Below, piece after piece: positions 10,406 through 18,089 of a DNA stretch of 64,000 nt; positions within the stretch are counted from its first letter, which is position 1, and every line of letters begins with the position of its first letter. A program made the position numbers and the translations under genes. The notes beneath the pieces were generated by a model. It did not search any database and had not been told where the DNA came from. It saw only the letters and a program-made list of their open reading frames with translations. Origin of the DNA: Pseudorhodoplanes sp. (GTDB lineage Bacteria; Pseudomonadota; Alphaproteobacteria; Rhizobiales; Xanthobacteraceae); NCBI GenBank assembly GCA_032027085.1, contig JAVSMS010000001.1:1442332-1506331 (forward strand), read 5' to 3'.

Positions 10406-10717
10406 ATGTCTCTGCTGAGGCATTGGCGAGCGGCAACGCTTGCCTTGCTCAGACCTATCCCATCCGGACCGTCCAGATCGTCGTTTCCTATCCGGCCGGA
10501 TCGCCGCCCGACACGATTGCCCGCATCATTTCGTCAAGGATGCAGGACAATTTCAAACAAACCGTTGTGGCCGAGAACAGTCGGGCGGCGGCGGCAATAT
10601 CGGGGCTGCGGTCGCCAAGGCCGCGCCGACTGCCCTGCGGCCTTCAAGGGGTTCATCCGCCAGGAGACGGAGAAATGGACTGCCGTGATCAAACAGGCCG
10701 GAGCAAAAGTGCAATGA
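10406..10717 (+). pseudogene. Remnant of a Bug-type (TTT) solute-binding protein gene
   Basis: Pieces of one protein are spread over three frames. A signal-peptide start MSLLRHWRAATLAL begins at 10406. A shift leads to QTYPIRTVQIVVSYPAG and an IARIISSRMQDN segment, another shift to GGGGNIGAAVAKAAPT, and then, in the third frame at 10643-10717, the C-terminal FKGFIRQETEKWTAVIKQ ending in TGA. Bug proteins (tripartite tricarboxylate transporter periplasmic binders) are about 320 residues; here about 200 central residues are missing. It is therefore deleted and frameshifted. The family assignment comes from the N- and C-terminal patterns. Confidence 0.75.
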
Positions 10718-10965
10718 GCGTTGCGTGCAAGAACCTGGACGAAGTGCGCGCCAATATAACGTGCTGCAGGCTGCCCGGTTCAAACCGGATGCGGCTGACA
10801 TTCCGGCACCGGGGCGCGTGGAAGAGGTCATCCAGAACGTCCTGCAGCTCGCGCGCGAGCACGGCGCCATTCCGGAGTTGGTGGAGAAAACCTACCGCGC
10901 AATGATCGCGGGCCTTCATCGCCGCCGAACACCGCGAGCACGACAATATCTGGAAAACGTCATAA
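10714..10965 (+). pseudogene. Frameshifted chorismate-mutase-like gene
   Basis: The start MSVACKNLDEVRANI is at 10714 and its ATG overlaps the TGA of the Bug remnant (ATGA), so the two were once coupled. The sequence then changes frame to AARFKPDAADI and REHGAIPELVEKTYRAMI (10.77-10.91 kb), and finally returns to the first frame as FIAAEHREHDNIWKTS with TAA at 10963-10965. The order and spacing fit an AroQ-type chorismate mutase family protein of about 100 residues. At least one internal deletion and two frame changes are needed, so no intact product is made. Confidence 0.65.
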
Positions 10966-10993
10966 GGGAGTAAGGAGAAAGAGAGGCGCCCGC

Positions 10994-11356
10994 ATGTGGC
11001 TCGAGCGCCTCTCGACCACGACGGCCCATCGGGTGACGGGCATGGCCGTCATGGTATCTCGCCGCACGACCAGAGACAGCAACGTCCCCCGTTTTCAGCT
11101 CTCGCCGTTCGACGCGACAGGCATCCGGATTGCTGTCCGGGAGCGTTGCTCCTCTCTCAGGTTATTGCGCAAATGGCGTGACCGTATCGCGATCGACCTT
11201 CCGATCGCGAATGCGAGGCGCCGCGCGCTCATGCAAACGCTGCGGCGAGCCGACTCAACTGTGCAGAGTCTGACCGACCAAGATTGTCGATCCGTGAACG
11301 AACGCATTGAAATGCTGGATGCAGAATCGATCCGGATCGATCAGAAGTTTTATTGA
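10994..11356 (+). pseudogene. Unclear coding remnant, possibly an EamA-type transporter N-terminus
   Basis: A 120-codon frame is open here but its residues are very Arg-rich and family-free. One stretch, FQLSPFDATGIRIAVRE, continuing in the next frame as ALLLSQVIAQMA, resembles the first membrane helices of EamA/DMT transporters. It directly follows two broken genes. Decay of a third gene is the best guess, but chance similarity is possible. Confidence 0.25.
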
Positions 11357-11405
11357 TGTATGAAACGTGCCGACTACGGCCAAACAGCGCTCTGTTCGGT
11401 AATGT

Positions 11406-12338
11406 TCAAGCGGCGCCTTTCTTTGCCTTGGGCAAACATGCGTCATCTGCCCTGGCACCGACAGGCATCCGATCCGGGTTCAGAACCCGGTCCAGGCTTT
11501 CGATCAGGGGCGCCATGCGCTTGGTATCCAGGTCTTCGCGCAGATAAAGCCCGGCCGTAAGATCCGGCAATTGCGGCAGGTAGTGTTCACGCGCAATCTT
11601 GAGATCGGGTGGCACGACGCGCTCGGGAAGAACAAAAAAGCCGAGTCCAGACCGCAGCGCGGCGAGATGCGCCGCAAGATCGGATGCGACAAAGGCTACC
11701 GTGTATTGCAGCCCAAGGCTTTCCAATGCTTCGATCACGGCCTGATCGGACACGGCATGCGGCCAGCTCAGAATGGGTATCGGGGATCCGGGGCTCAAAA
11801 GAAAATCGCGCGCGCAGACCCAAACGGGTTTCTCCACCCATTTGGCGATTGTCTGCGCATGCGGCGGCGCAGCTGACACGATGAAAGCCACATCGAGATA
11901 GCCGCTGGTCAAGCTCTTGATGAGGTCCCCCGACGGCTCGCAGCAGAATTGCATTCTGTCGGTCTGCTCGGCATTGCCGCAGACCTTGACGATGTCGCAG
12001 AGCATATGCGCGGCATAGACATTCGGAATGCCGACGCGGAAGTGACGCGAATGCGGTTTGGCGCCAGACAACGACATGATCTGGTCGTTCATCGCAAGAA
12101 TGCGCCTGGCGTATTTGCTCACGATCTCGCCTTTCTCCGTGAGCGCAATGCCGAGTCCGCTGCGGGAAAACACTTCGCCGCCGACCAGTTGCTGCAGGCG
12201 CTTGATCTGCGCGCTAATCGCCGGCTGCGTCAGTTCAAGCGCGGTTGCCGCCTTGGTGAAGCTGCCCAGTTCCTGAATGGCGACGAAAGAGCGCAACAGC
12301 TCGATCGGAATGTTGATCTTGTCGTGCCTGCGATGCAT
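11406..12338 (-). CDS. LysR family transcriptional regulator
   Basis: Regulator of 310 residues with an N-terminal winged helix-turn-helix (about residues 11-68: LLRSFVAIQELGSFTKAATA, then LTQPAISAQIKRLQQLVG) and a C-terminal effector-binding domain ending in a charged KAKKG tail. The ligand is unknown. It appears intact and faces the broken Bug/chorismate-mutase cluster, which may have been its regulon (inference). Its upstream region contains a candidate dyad at 12490-12510. Confidence 0.9.
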   Translation of the reverse strand: MHRRHDKINIPIELLRSFVAIQELGSFTKAATALELTQPAISAQIKRLQQLVGGEVFSRSGLGIALTEKGEIVSKYARRILAMNDQIMSLSGAKPHSRHFRVGIPNVYAAHMLCDIVKVCGNAEQTDRMQFCCEPSGDLIKSLTSGYLDVAFIVSAAPPHAQTIAKWVEKPVWVCARDFLLSPGSPIPILSWPHAVSDQAVIEALESLGLQYTVAFVASDLAAHLAALRSGLGFFVLPERVVPPDLKIAREHYLPQLPDLTAGLYLREDLDTKRMAPLIESLDRVLNPDRMPVGARADDACLPKAKKGAA

Positions 12339-12489
12339 CGGCCGTTGCCTTTGAAGACCCGGTCACGAGGACAAAACGAAGCGCGGAATGGCATCTCGAC
12401 AGTTGCGACACTTTGACGTCCGGGAATCAGCCAACGCAAACGCTTCCAGCGGCGCCGCCGTCACATATGCGTGATTTATCAGGAGAAGT

Positions 12490-12510
12490 TGTGCACGAGC
12501 ATCGGGCACA
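12490..12510. promoter_or_regulatory. Dyad TGTGC-N11-GCACA upstream of the LysR gene
   Basis: A perfect 5-bp dyad with an 11-nt spacer (TGTGC at 12490-12494, GCACA at 12506-12510) lies about 150 nt upstream of the LysR start. LysR proteins often bind such interrupted dyads near their own promoter. It does not match the T-N11-A core exactly, so it is only a candidate. Confidence 0.25.
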
Positions 12511-12539
12511 CAATGCTCGCCGGTGCCCGAACATAATAC

Positions 12540-13814
12540 CTAGGTTCTAAATTTCAGCGGCGTAATTTGCAGCGCCGTAATGCGATTGCGGTCCTTTCGC
12601 AGAACCCGGAACCGAAAGCCGTGGAATGTGAAGGTCTGGCCCGCGTCGGGAATGGAACGCGCTTCGTGAATAACAAGGCCGGCGACCGTTGTCGCTTCCT
12701 CGTCAGGCAGGTTCCATTCCATGACACGATTCAAATCGCGCACCGGCACGGCACCCTCCACGGTCACCGACCCGTCCGGCTGAGGACGCAAACCGGGCAC
12801 TTCGACATCGTGCTCATCGGAGATGTCGCCGACAATTTCCTCGATGATGTCCTCGAGCGTCACGAGGCCCATCATCTCGCCGTACTCGTCCACCACCAGC
12901 GCCAGCGGCGTCTTGCGACGGCGGAACGCCTTCAACTGTTCGGTCAGGGGTCGAATGGTCGGCACAAACCAGGGCGGACGGGAGATCGTCATCAGATCGA
13001 TGCGAGAGGCATCTCCGTCGACATCTTGCAGCGCCTTCAGCAGGTTTTTTGTGTGCAGGATTCCGACGATATTCTCTGGCTTTTCGCTCCAGAGCGGAAT
13101 GCGCGTCACCGGCGCCGCGAGAATGTCCCGCACCGCCTGCGCGGGCGGATTGTCGACGCACACGGTGATCATTTCGGTGCGATGAATCATCACATCGGAC
13201 ACCTGCAATTCGTTCAGGTCGAGTACGCCGCCGAACATGTCGCGATGCTGCTTCTCCACGCCGCCTTCGCGATGCAGGAGGTCGATGGTCCCGCGCAATT
13301 CCTCGTGCGCGGACAGAATCGGCTGGCTTTCGCCAATGCGAATTCCGAACCATCCAAGGATCGTGCGCACCAGCCATTCGATGCCCATCAGGACCGGACC
13401 GAGCAGGCTGACTACCCACGAAATCGGGCGGGCGACAAACAGGGCGATCCGTTCCGGCGCGTTGATCGCAATCGTCTTGGGCAGGACTTCGGTGAAGATC
13501 ACCACGACCGCCGTCATCGCAATGGTCGCATAGACCACCCCGACCTCTCCGAACCAGATCAGAAAAAGGCCGGCCGCCATGGCAGAGGCGGCAATATTGG
13601 CCGCGTTGTTGCCGAGCAGAATCGCCCCGATCAGGCGCTCACGCGCGCGCATCAATCGGTTGACGATGGCGGCGCGGCGCTTTCCGGACTTCTCCATCCG
13701 CAGCATGCGGGCGCGGGAAAAGGCCGTGAGTGCGGTCTCGCTGCCGGAAAAGAAAAATGACAGCAGCAGGCAGATCAGGATGGCGGACAGGACGAACCAG
13801 TCTTGCGCGATCAT
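12540..13814 (-). CDS. HlyC/CorC family (CNNM-like) transporter with CBS pair
   Basis: Membrane protein of 424 residues: a DUF21/CNNM transmembrane domain (about residues 1-180, with SFFFSGSETALTAFSRARM and FTEVLPKTIA motifs), two CBS domains (about 200-330, including VVDEYGEMMGLVTLEDIIEE) and a C-terminal CorC_HlyC domain. CNNM/CorC proteins are linked to Mg2+ or other divalent cation export. It is the third gene of aroK-aroB-corC-like, starting 3 nt after the aroB stop, so it is almost certainly co-transcribed with the shikimate genes. Confidence 0.9.
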   Translation of the reverse strand: MIAQDWFVLSAILICLLLSFFFSGSETALTAFSRARMLRMEKSGKRRAAIVNRLMRARERLIGAILLGNNAANIAASAMAAGLFLIWFGEVGVVYATIAMTAVVVIFTEVLPKTIAINAPERIALFVARPISWVVSLLGPVLMGIEWLVRTILGWFGIRIGESQPILSAHEELRGTIDLLHREGGVEKQHRDMFGGVLDLNELQVSDVMIHRTEMITVCVDNPPAQAVRDILAAPVTRIPLWSEKPENIVGILHTKNLLKALQDVDGDASRIDLMTISRPPWFVPTIRPLTEQLKAFRRRKTPLALVVDEYGEMMGLVTLEDIIEEIVGDISDEHDVEVPGLRPQPDGSVTVEGAVPVRDLNRVMEWNLPDEEATTVAGLVIHEARSIPDAGQTFTFHGFRFRVLRKDRNRITALQITPLKFRT

Positions 13815-13817
13815 CGA

Positions 13818-14945
13818 TCAGGGAAGGTGTCCAACCAGAAATGTGTGAACATCCTCGGGCTCGATATCCGACGCAATGAAGCTTTGGCCGATGCCGCGGG
13901 CGAGGATGAATGTCAAATTGCCGCGCTTGACCTTCTTGTCCTGCGCGATGAGCTCCATGAGCGTGTCCGCATCCGGCAGGTCGCCGGGAATATCGGCAAT
14001 CCGTGTGGGCAATCCCACGGCAGCAAGATGACGTTGCACACGCTCGACGTCGGCCGGAGAAAGCAGGCCACGCCCGGCAGAGAAGGCAAAAGCCAACGTC
14101 ATGCCAATGGCAATCGCCTCGCCATGCAGCAGTCGTTCAGAAAAACCTGCAGCGGCCTCCAATGCATGACCGAAAGTATGACCGAGATTGAGCAGAGCCC
14201 GGTCGCCACTCTCGCGCTCGTCGCGCGCAACAACATCGGCCTTCATCTGGCAGCTCTTGGTGACCGCATATTCGCGTGCGGGTCCGCCGGAGAATATCTC
14301 CTGCCAGTTCTGTTCCAGCCAGGCGAAGAATGCCGCGTCGCCGAGCAGACCGTATTTGGCGACTTCCGCATAGCCGGCGCGCATCTGACGGGCGGGCAAC
14401 GTATCGAGGACGGCTGTATCGGCGAGAACCAGAATCGGCTGGTGAAACGCGCCGACGAGGTTCTTGCCGTGCCGGGAATTGATGCCGGTCTTGCCGCCGA
14501 CAGAGGAATCGACTTGCGCCAGCAAGGTGGTCGGCACCTGCACGAAGTCGAGGCCGCGGCGCACCGCCGACGCGGCGAATCCGGTCAGATCGCCGATCAC
14601 CCCGCCGCCGAGCGCCACAAGCAGATCGCCGCGTTCAATGCGCGCACCGATCAATTGCTCGCAGACACTTTCGAAACCTGCATAGCTTTTGGAGCCTTCG
14701 CCCGGCGCCACGGTGACATGCGAATGCGCGATACCGGATTTCGCCAGCGATGCTTCAGCCGCGGACAGATGATGTCCCGCCACCGTGTCGTCGGTGACGA
14801 TCGCGCAGCGCGCCCCCGGCCGCAACGACGCAACGCGTGCGCCCAGCGATGTCAGAACGCCGCGGCCAACGGCAATGTCATAAGCGCGGTCGCCGAGGGC
14901 AACATGCACGTTGGCCGGCTCTCCAATGCGGGGGATTGCTGTCAT
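13818..14945 (-). CDS. aroB: 3-dehydroquinate synthase
   Basis: Second step of the shikimate pathway: converts DAHP to 3-dehydroquinate using NAD+ and a divalent metal. The protein is 375 residues from the ATG at 14945 (MTAIPRIGEP). Visible hallmarks are ALGGGVIGDLTGFAAS, the PTTLLAQVDSSVGGKTGIN motif, the metal-binding E in AGYAEVAKYGL, and NLGHTFGHALE with its histidines. It follows aroK after 7 nt, the standard alphaproteobacterial pair. The open frame extends 41 codons upstream into aroK but that part is not AroB. Confidence 0.97.
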   Translation of the reverse strand: MTAIPRIGEPANVHVALGDRAYDIAVGRGVLTSLGARVASLRPGARCAIVTDDTVAGHHLSAAEASLAKSGIAHSHVTVAPGEGSKSYAGFESVCEQLIGARIERGDLLVALGGGVIGDLTGFAASAVRRGLDFVQVPTTLLAQVDSSVGGKTGINSRHGKNLVGAFHQPILVLADTAVLDTLPARQMRAGYAEVAKYGLLGDAAFFAWLEQNWQEIFSGGPAREYAVTKSCQMKADVVARDERESGDRALLNLGHTFGHALEAAAGFSERLLHGEAIAIGMTLAFAFSAGRGLLSPADVERVQRHLAAVGLPTRIADIPGDLPDADTLMELIAQDKKVKRGNLTFILARGIGQSFIASDIEPEDVHTFLVGHLP

Positions 14946-14952
14946 GCCTAAA

Positions 14953-15546
14953 CTACTCCTGCCCCGCCTGCAGCCCCGCGAAATAGCCGCGCAGCGCATC
15001 GAGAATTTCATCCACGATGACCTCGTGCAACACGTCGCGCGAGTCGACGGTGATGTCGGCCTCCGCATAAACGGGATAACGAAGTTCGATCAGATTGCGC
15101 AAGGTCGCAGCTGGATCATCGGTCTTGAGCATGGGACGATCGTTGCGCCGCCTGATCCGCTTCATCAACACATCGAAATCGGCGCGCAGCCAGACCGACA
15201 CGCCTTTGGCCCGTATCGTTGCGCGGGTATCCGCGTTCATGAAAGCGCCACCTCCGGTCGCCAGGACCTGCGGTCCGGTTTCCAGGAGGCGCGCGATGAC
15301 ACGGGCTTCGCCGGAACGGAATTCCGCCTCGCCGCGTGTTTCAAAAATGTCGGGAATAGACATGCCCGCGGCGGCTTCAATCTCATTGTCCGCATCCACG
15401 AAAGGCAACCCGAGTCGGGCCGCCAGCTTGCGGCCAACCGAGGATTTGCCGGCACCCATCATGCCGACCAGCACGACCGAGCGACGGCCAAGACTGTCGA
15501 TTATGGACGCCTCGGCGGTTTTATTCTGCAGAGCGGTATCCGGCAT
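14953..15546 (-). CDS. aroK: Shikimate kinase
   Basis: Phosphorylates shikimate at the 3-OH with ATP. The protein is 197 residues. Walker A GMMGAGKSS is at 28-36, the shikimate-binding DADNEIE follows, then the ATGGGAFMN motif and the RRRNDRPML lid arginine. It heads the aroK-aroB-corC-like operon. The extra ~20 N-terminal residues before the core are common in alphaproteobacteria. The promoter should lie in the 138 bp shared with the divergent small membrane-protein gene. Confidence 0.96.
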   Translation of the reverse strand: MPDTALQNKTAEASIIDSLGRRSVVLVGMMGAGKSSVGRKLAARLGLPFVDADNEIEAAAGMSIPDIFETRGEAEFRSGEARVIARLLETGPQVLATGGGAFMNADTRATIRAKGVSVWLRADFDVLMKRIRRRNDRPMLKTDDPAATLRNLIELRYPVYAEADITVDSRDVLHEVIVDEILDALRGYFAGLQAGQE

Positions 15547-15684
15547 GATCTCGTGGCCGCGGCTTTTCGTGCCGCAGCATTCCTATAGCATGACTTGTAG
15601 CACGGGCCTGCAGCCTCTTGTCAGCGAGACATGAACATGATCGTAGTCGGGCTCAACCAATCCGCCTGAAGGTGCCTCATCGCC

Positions 15685-15834
15685 ATGCCGACCCTGTTCC
15701 GATTCCTGGCTGTTGTCGGAATTATTGCGGGTATGGTTTATGCTGGCATCGTCGCGTTGGCCACGCTGGTCAAGCCACAGTCGCGCGAAATCACGGTAAC
15801 GGTTCCGCAGGATCGATTCTACAAGCAACGCTGA
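15685..15834 (+). CDS. 49-residue single-span membrane protein upstream of xerD
   Basis: Too short for usual ORF cut-offs. It starts MPTLFRFLAVVGIIAGMVYA, with one transmembrane helix (about residues 6-28), and has a polar tail REITVTVPQDRFYKQR. GGTG lies ahead of the ATG. The stop is 16 nt before the xerD ATG, which suggests co-transcription. I recall small proteins of this type at the same place in related genomes, which I could not check here. Function unknown. Confidence 0.7.
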   Translation: MPTLFRFLAVVGIIAGMVYAGIVALATLVKPQSREITVTVPQDRFYKQR

Positions 15835-15850
15835 GAGGTCCGGCAACCGC

Positions 15851-16792
15851 ATGGCCCGCCCGGCGCATTCCGACCAGAGACTGGTTGATCTGTTCTTCGA
15901 CATGCTGGCCGCCGAACGCGGCGCCGGCGAGAACACGCTGTCGGCCTATGCCCGCGACCTCGCCGATTTTTTAGATTTCCTGCGCAGCAGGCAGCAATCA
16001 TTGTCCACGACGTCCAGCGATCACATTCGCGGTTATATGAAGACGCTGGATGATCGCGGTTTCGCGTCATCGTCGGTGGCGCGAAAGCTCTCGGCGATCC
16101 GTCAGCTTTTTCGTTTCCTCTATGCGGAAGGCCGGCGACCCGACGATCCTGCCGCCATTATGCAGGGGCCGAAGCACGGCCGCCCGCTTCCCAAGATCCT
16201 TTCGGTTCAGCAAGTCGACCATCTGCTCGATACGTCCCGGCGCGCGATGCAAGACGAATCCGGCAATCCCTCCGAACGCCTGCGGGCGGGCCGGCTGCAT
16301 TGCCTGCTGGAACTGATCTACGCGACTGGCCTGCGCGTCTCCGAACTTGTGGCCCTGCCTGCGTCCGCCGCGCGTCGCGACCAACGCATCATCATTGTGC
16401 GGGGAAAGGGCAACAAGGAGCGGATGGTGCCGCTCAACAACTCAGCAAGGCAGGCGATGGCGGACTACCTCGCCCTTCGCAATCTGGCGAAGCGCGACGA
16501 CTCGAAGTGGCTGTTCCCATCATCCGGTGAAAGCGGCCATCTCACCCGGCAGCATTTCGCCCGCGAGCTGAAGTCACTGGCCGCCGCCGCCGGCCTGCGC
16601 CCGGATCAGGTCAGCCCGCATGTGCTGCGGCATGCCTTTGCCAGCCATCTGCTGCAGAACGGCGCGGATCTGCGCGTGGTGCAGACCCTGCTCGGCCACA
16701 GCGATATTTCAACGACCCAAATCTACACACATGTCCTTGAGGAACGGCTGAAAAGCCTGGTGCGCGACCTGCATCCCCTTGCCGATGAATGA
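15851..16792 (+). CDS. xerD: Site-specific tyrosine recombinase XerD
   Basis: Tyrosine recombinase of 313 residues that with XerC resolves chromosome dimers at dif. The N-terminal SAM-like DNA-binding domain (about 8-100) is followed by the catalytic domain with R162 (ATGLRVSEL), K186 (RGKGNKER), H257 and R260 (HVLRHAFASH), H283 (LGHSDISTTQ) and nucleophile Y292 (IYTHV), so the catalytic set is complete. It is in a housekeeping context, not next to integrase cargo, which supports XerD rather than a phage integrase. Confidence 0.94.
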   Translation: MARPAHSDQRLVDLFFDMLAAERGAGENTLSAYARDLADFLDFLRSRQQSLSTTSSDHIRGYMKTLDDRGFASSSVARKLSAIRQLFRFLYAEGRRPDDPAAIMQGPKHGRPLPKILSVQQVDHLLDTSRRAMQDESGNPSERLRAGRLHCLLELIYATGLRVSELVALPASAARRDQRIIIVRGKGNKERMVPLNNSARQAMADYLALRNLAKRDDSKWLFPSSGESGHLTRQHFARELKSLAAAAGLRPDQVSPHVLRHAFASHLLQNGADLRVVQTLLGHSDISTTQIYTHVLEERLKSLVRDLHPLADE

Positions 16793-16915
16793 ATTGCTAA
16801 CGCCTCGCCGGCATGCTGGCGCGTTGCTTGACTTGAAAGGCCCCTGAGGCCAGTTTCCCCCGCCGCCGGACGGGGGTGGCGCCCTTCTCCCTGATAAAAG
16901 GCCCTTTCTTCATTT

Positions 16916-17872
16916 ATGCGTACCTACCTCGATTTTGAAAAACCAGTGGCCGAACTTGAGGCCAAGGTGGATGAACTGCGTGCCGTTCAGGCGGGCGGCG
17001 GCGAGGTGCAGGTGGAGGAGGAAATCGGGCGCCTTGAAACCAAAGCCGCCCAGACGCTCAAAGACATCTATGCCAACCTGACGCCGTGGCAGAAGACGCA
17101 GGTCGCGCGCCATCAGCAGCGGCCACATTGCCTCGACTTCATCGGCCAGCTGATCACGGATTTCGTGCCCTTCGCCGGCGACCGCAAATTCGGCGACGAT
17201 GAAGCGATTGTCGGCGGTTTCGGCAGATTCCGCGGCGAAAGTATCTGCGTCATCGGCCACGAGAAGGGATCGACTACCGAAGCGCGGCTGAAGCACAATT
17301 TCGGCATGGCGCGGCCGGAGGGGTACCGAAAGGCCGTGCGACTGATGGAAATGGCCGATCGATTCGGCCTTCCCGTGCTGTCGCTGGTGGATACCGCCGG
17401 CGCCTATCCGGGCATTGGCGCCGAGGAACGTGGTCAGGCGGAAGCCATCGCACGCTCGACCGAGGCCTGCCTCAACTTGCAGGTGCCGAATGTGGCGGTG
17501 ATCCTCGGCGAAGGCGGCTCAGGCGGCGCCATCGCCATCGCCACCGCCAACCGGGTGCTGATGCTCGAACACGCGATTTACAGCGTCATTTCACCGGAGG
17601 GCGCCGCTTCGATCCTGTGGCACGATTCAACCAAGGCCCAGGAAGCCGCCACCAACATGAAGATCACGGCGCCGGACCTGATCAAATTCGGGATCATCGA
17701 CGAAATTATCCCTGAACCGGTCGGGGGCGCTCACCGCGATCCGGCCGCAGCTATCGCGACGACCGGACACGCGATTGCCGGCGCCTTCGCCAGCCTTAAG
17801 GGTCTGGAGGGCGCTGAGATCCGCCACCTGCGGCGGGAGAAGTTTCTGGCCATGGGACGCGCCGGCGCCTGA
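16916..17872 (+). CDS. accA: Acetyl-CoA carboxylase carboxyltransferase subunit alpha
   Basis: Alpha subunit of the carboxyltransferase that makes malonyl-CoA, the first committed step of fatty acid synthesis; it pairs with AccD. The protein is 318 residues, the family length, starting MRTYLDFEKPVAELE. Typical motifs are YGMARPEGYRKA-like FGMARPEGYRKAVRLM, the DTAGAYPGIGAEERGQ oxyanion region and GEGGSGGAIAI. The upstream 123 bp contain two short GC hairpins but no clear Shine-Dalgarno. Confidence 0.97.
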   Translation: MRTYLDFEKPVAELEAKVDELRAVQAGGGEVQVEEEIGRLETKAAQTLKDIYANLTPWQKTQVARHQQRPHCLDFIGQLITDFVPFAGDRKFGDDEAIVGGFGRFRGESICVIGHEKGSTTEARLKHNFGMARPEGYRKAVRLMEMADRFGLPVLSLVDTAGAYPGIGAEERGQAEAIARSTEACLNLQVPNVAVILGEGGSGGAIAIATANRVLMLEHAIYSVISPEGAASILWHDSTKAQEAATNMKITAPDLIKFGIIDEIIPEPVGGAHRDPAAAIATTGHAIAGAFASLKGLEGAEIRHLRREKFLAMGRAGA

Positions 17873-18089
17873 CACATTCGTTAAGTTAACCACATGAGAA
17901 CATGAGGCTTTTTCAGCCATAATAACGCCGTGTTATTTGATTGAAATTCCTCAACGGGACGTTTTACGCTTCCTTCACTGCGGCTATGGTCAACAGGATG
18001 TGGTCTGAATCCGCCCTTGCGGAGGCGGCACCAGAGCGATAACCATCGCCCATGAAGGCTCGGGGATAGCCTGCTCGGGGAGTAACGTA

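Noticed and set aside
15851-16792. Tyrosine recombinase as a sign of an integrated element
   Set aside because: Sequence and neighbours fit chromosomal XerD. No tRNA, att repeat or cargo genes are near.
16793-16915. GC hairpins between xerD and accA as a terminator
   Set aside because: The stems are short and no T run follows on either strand.
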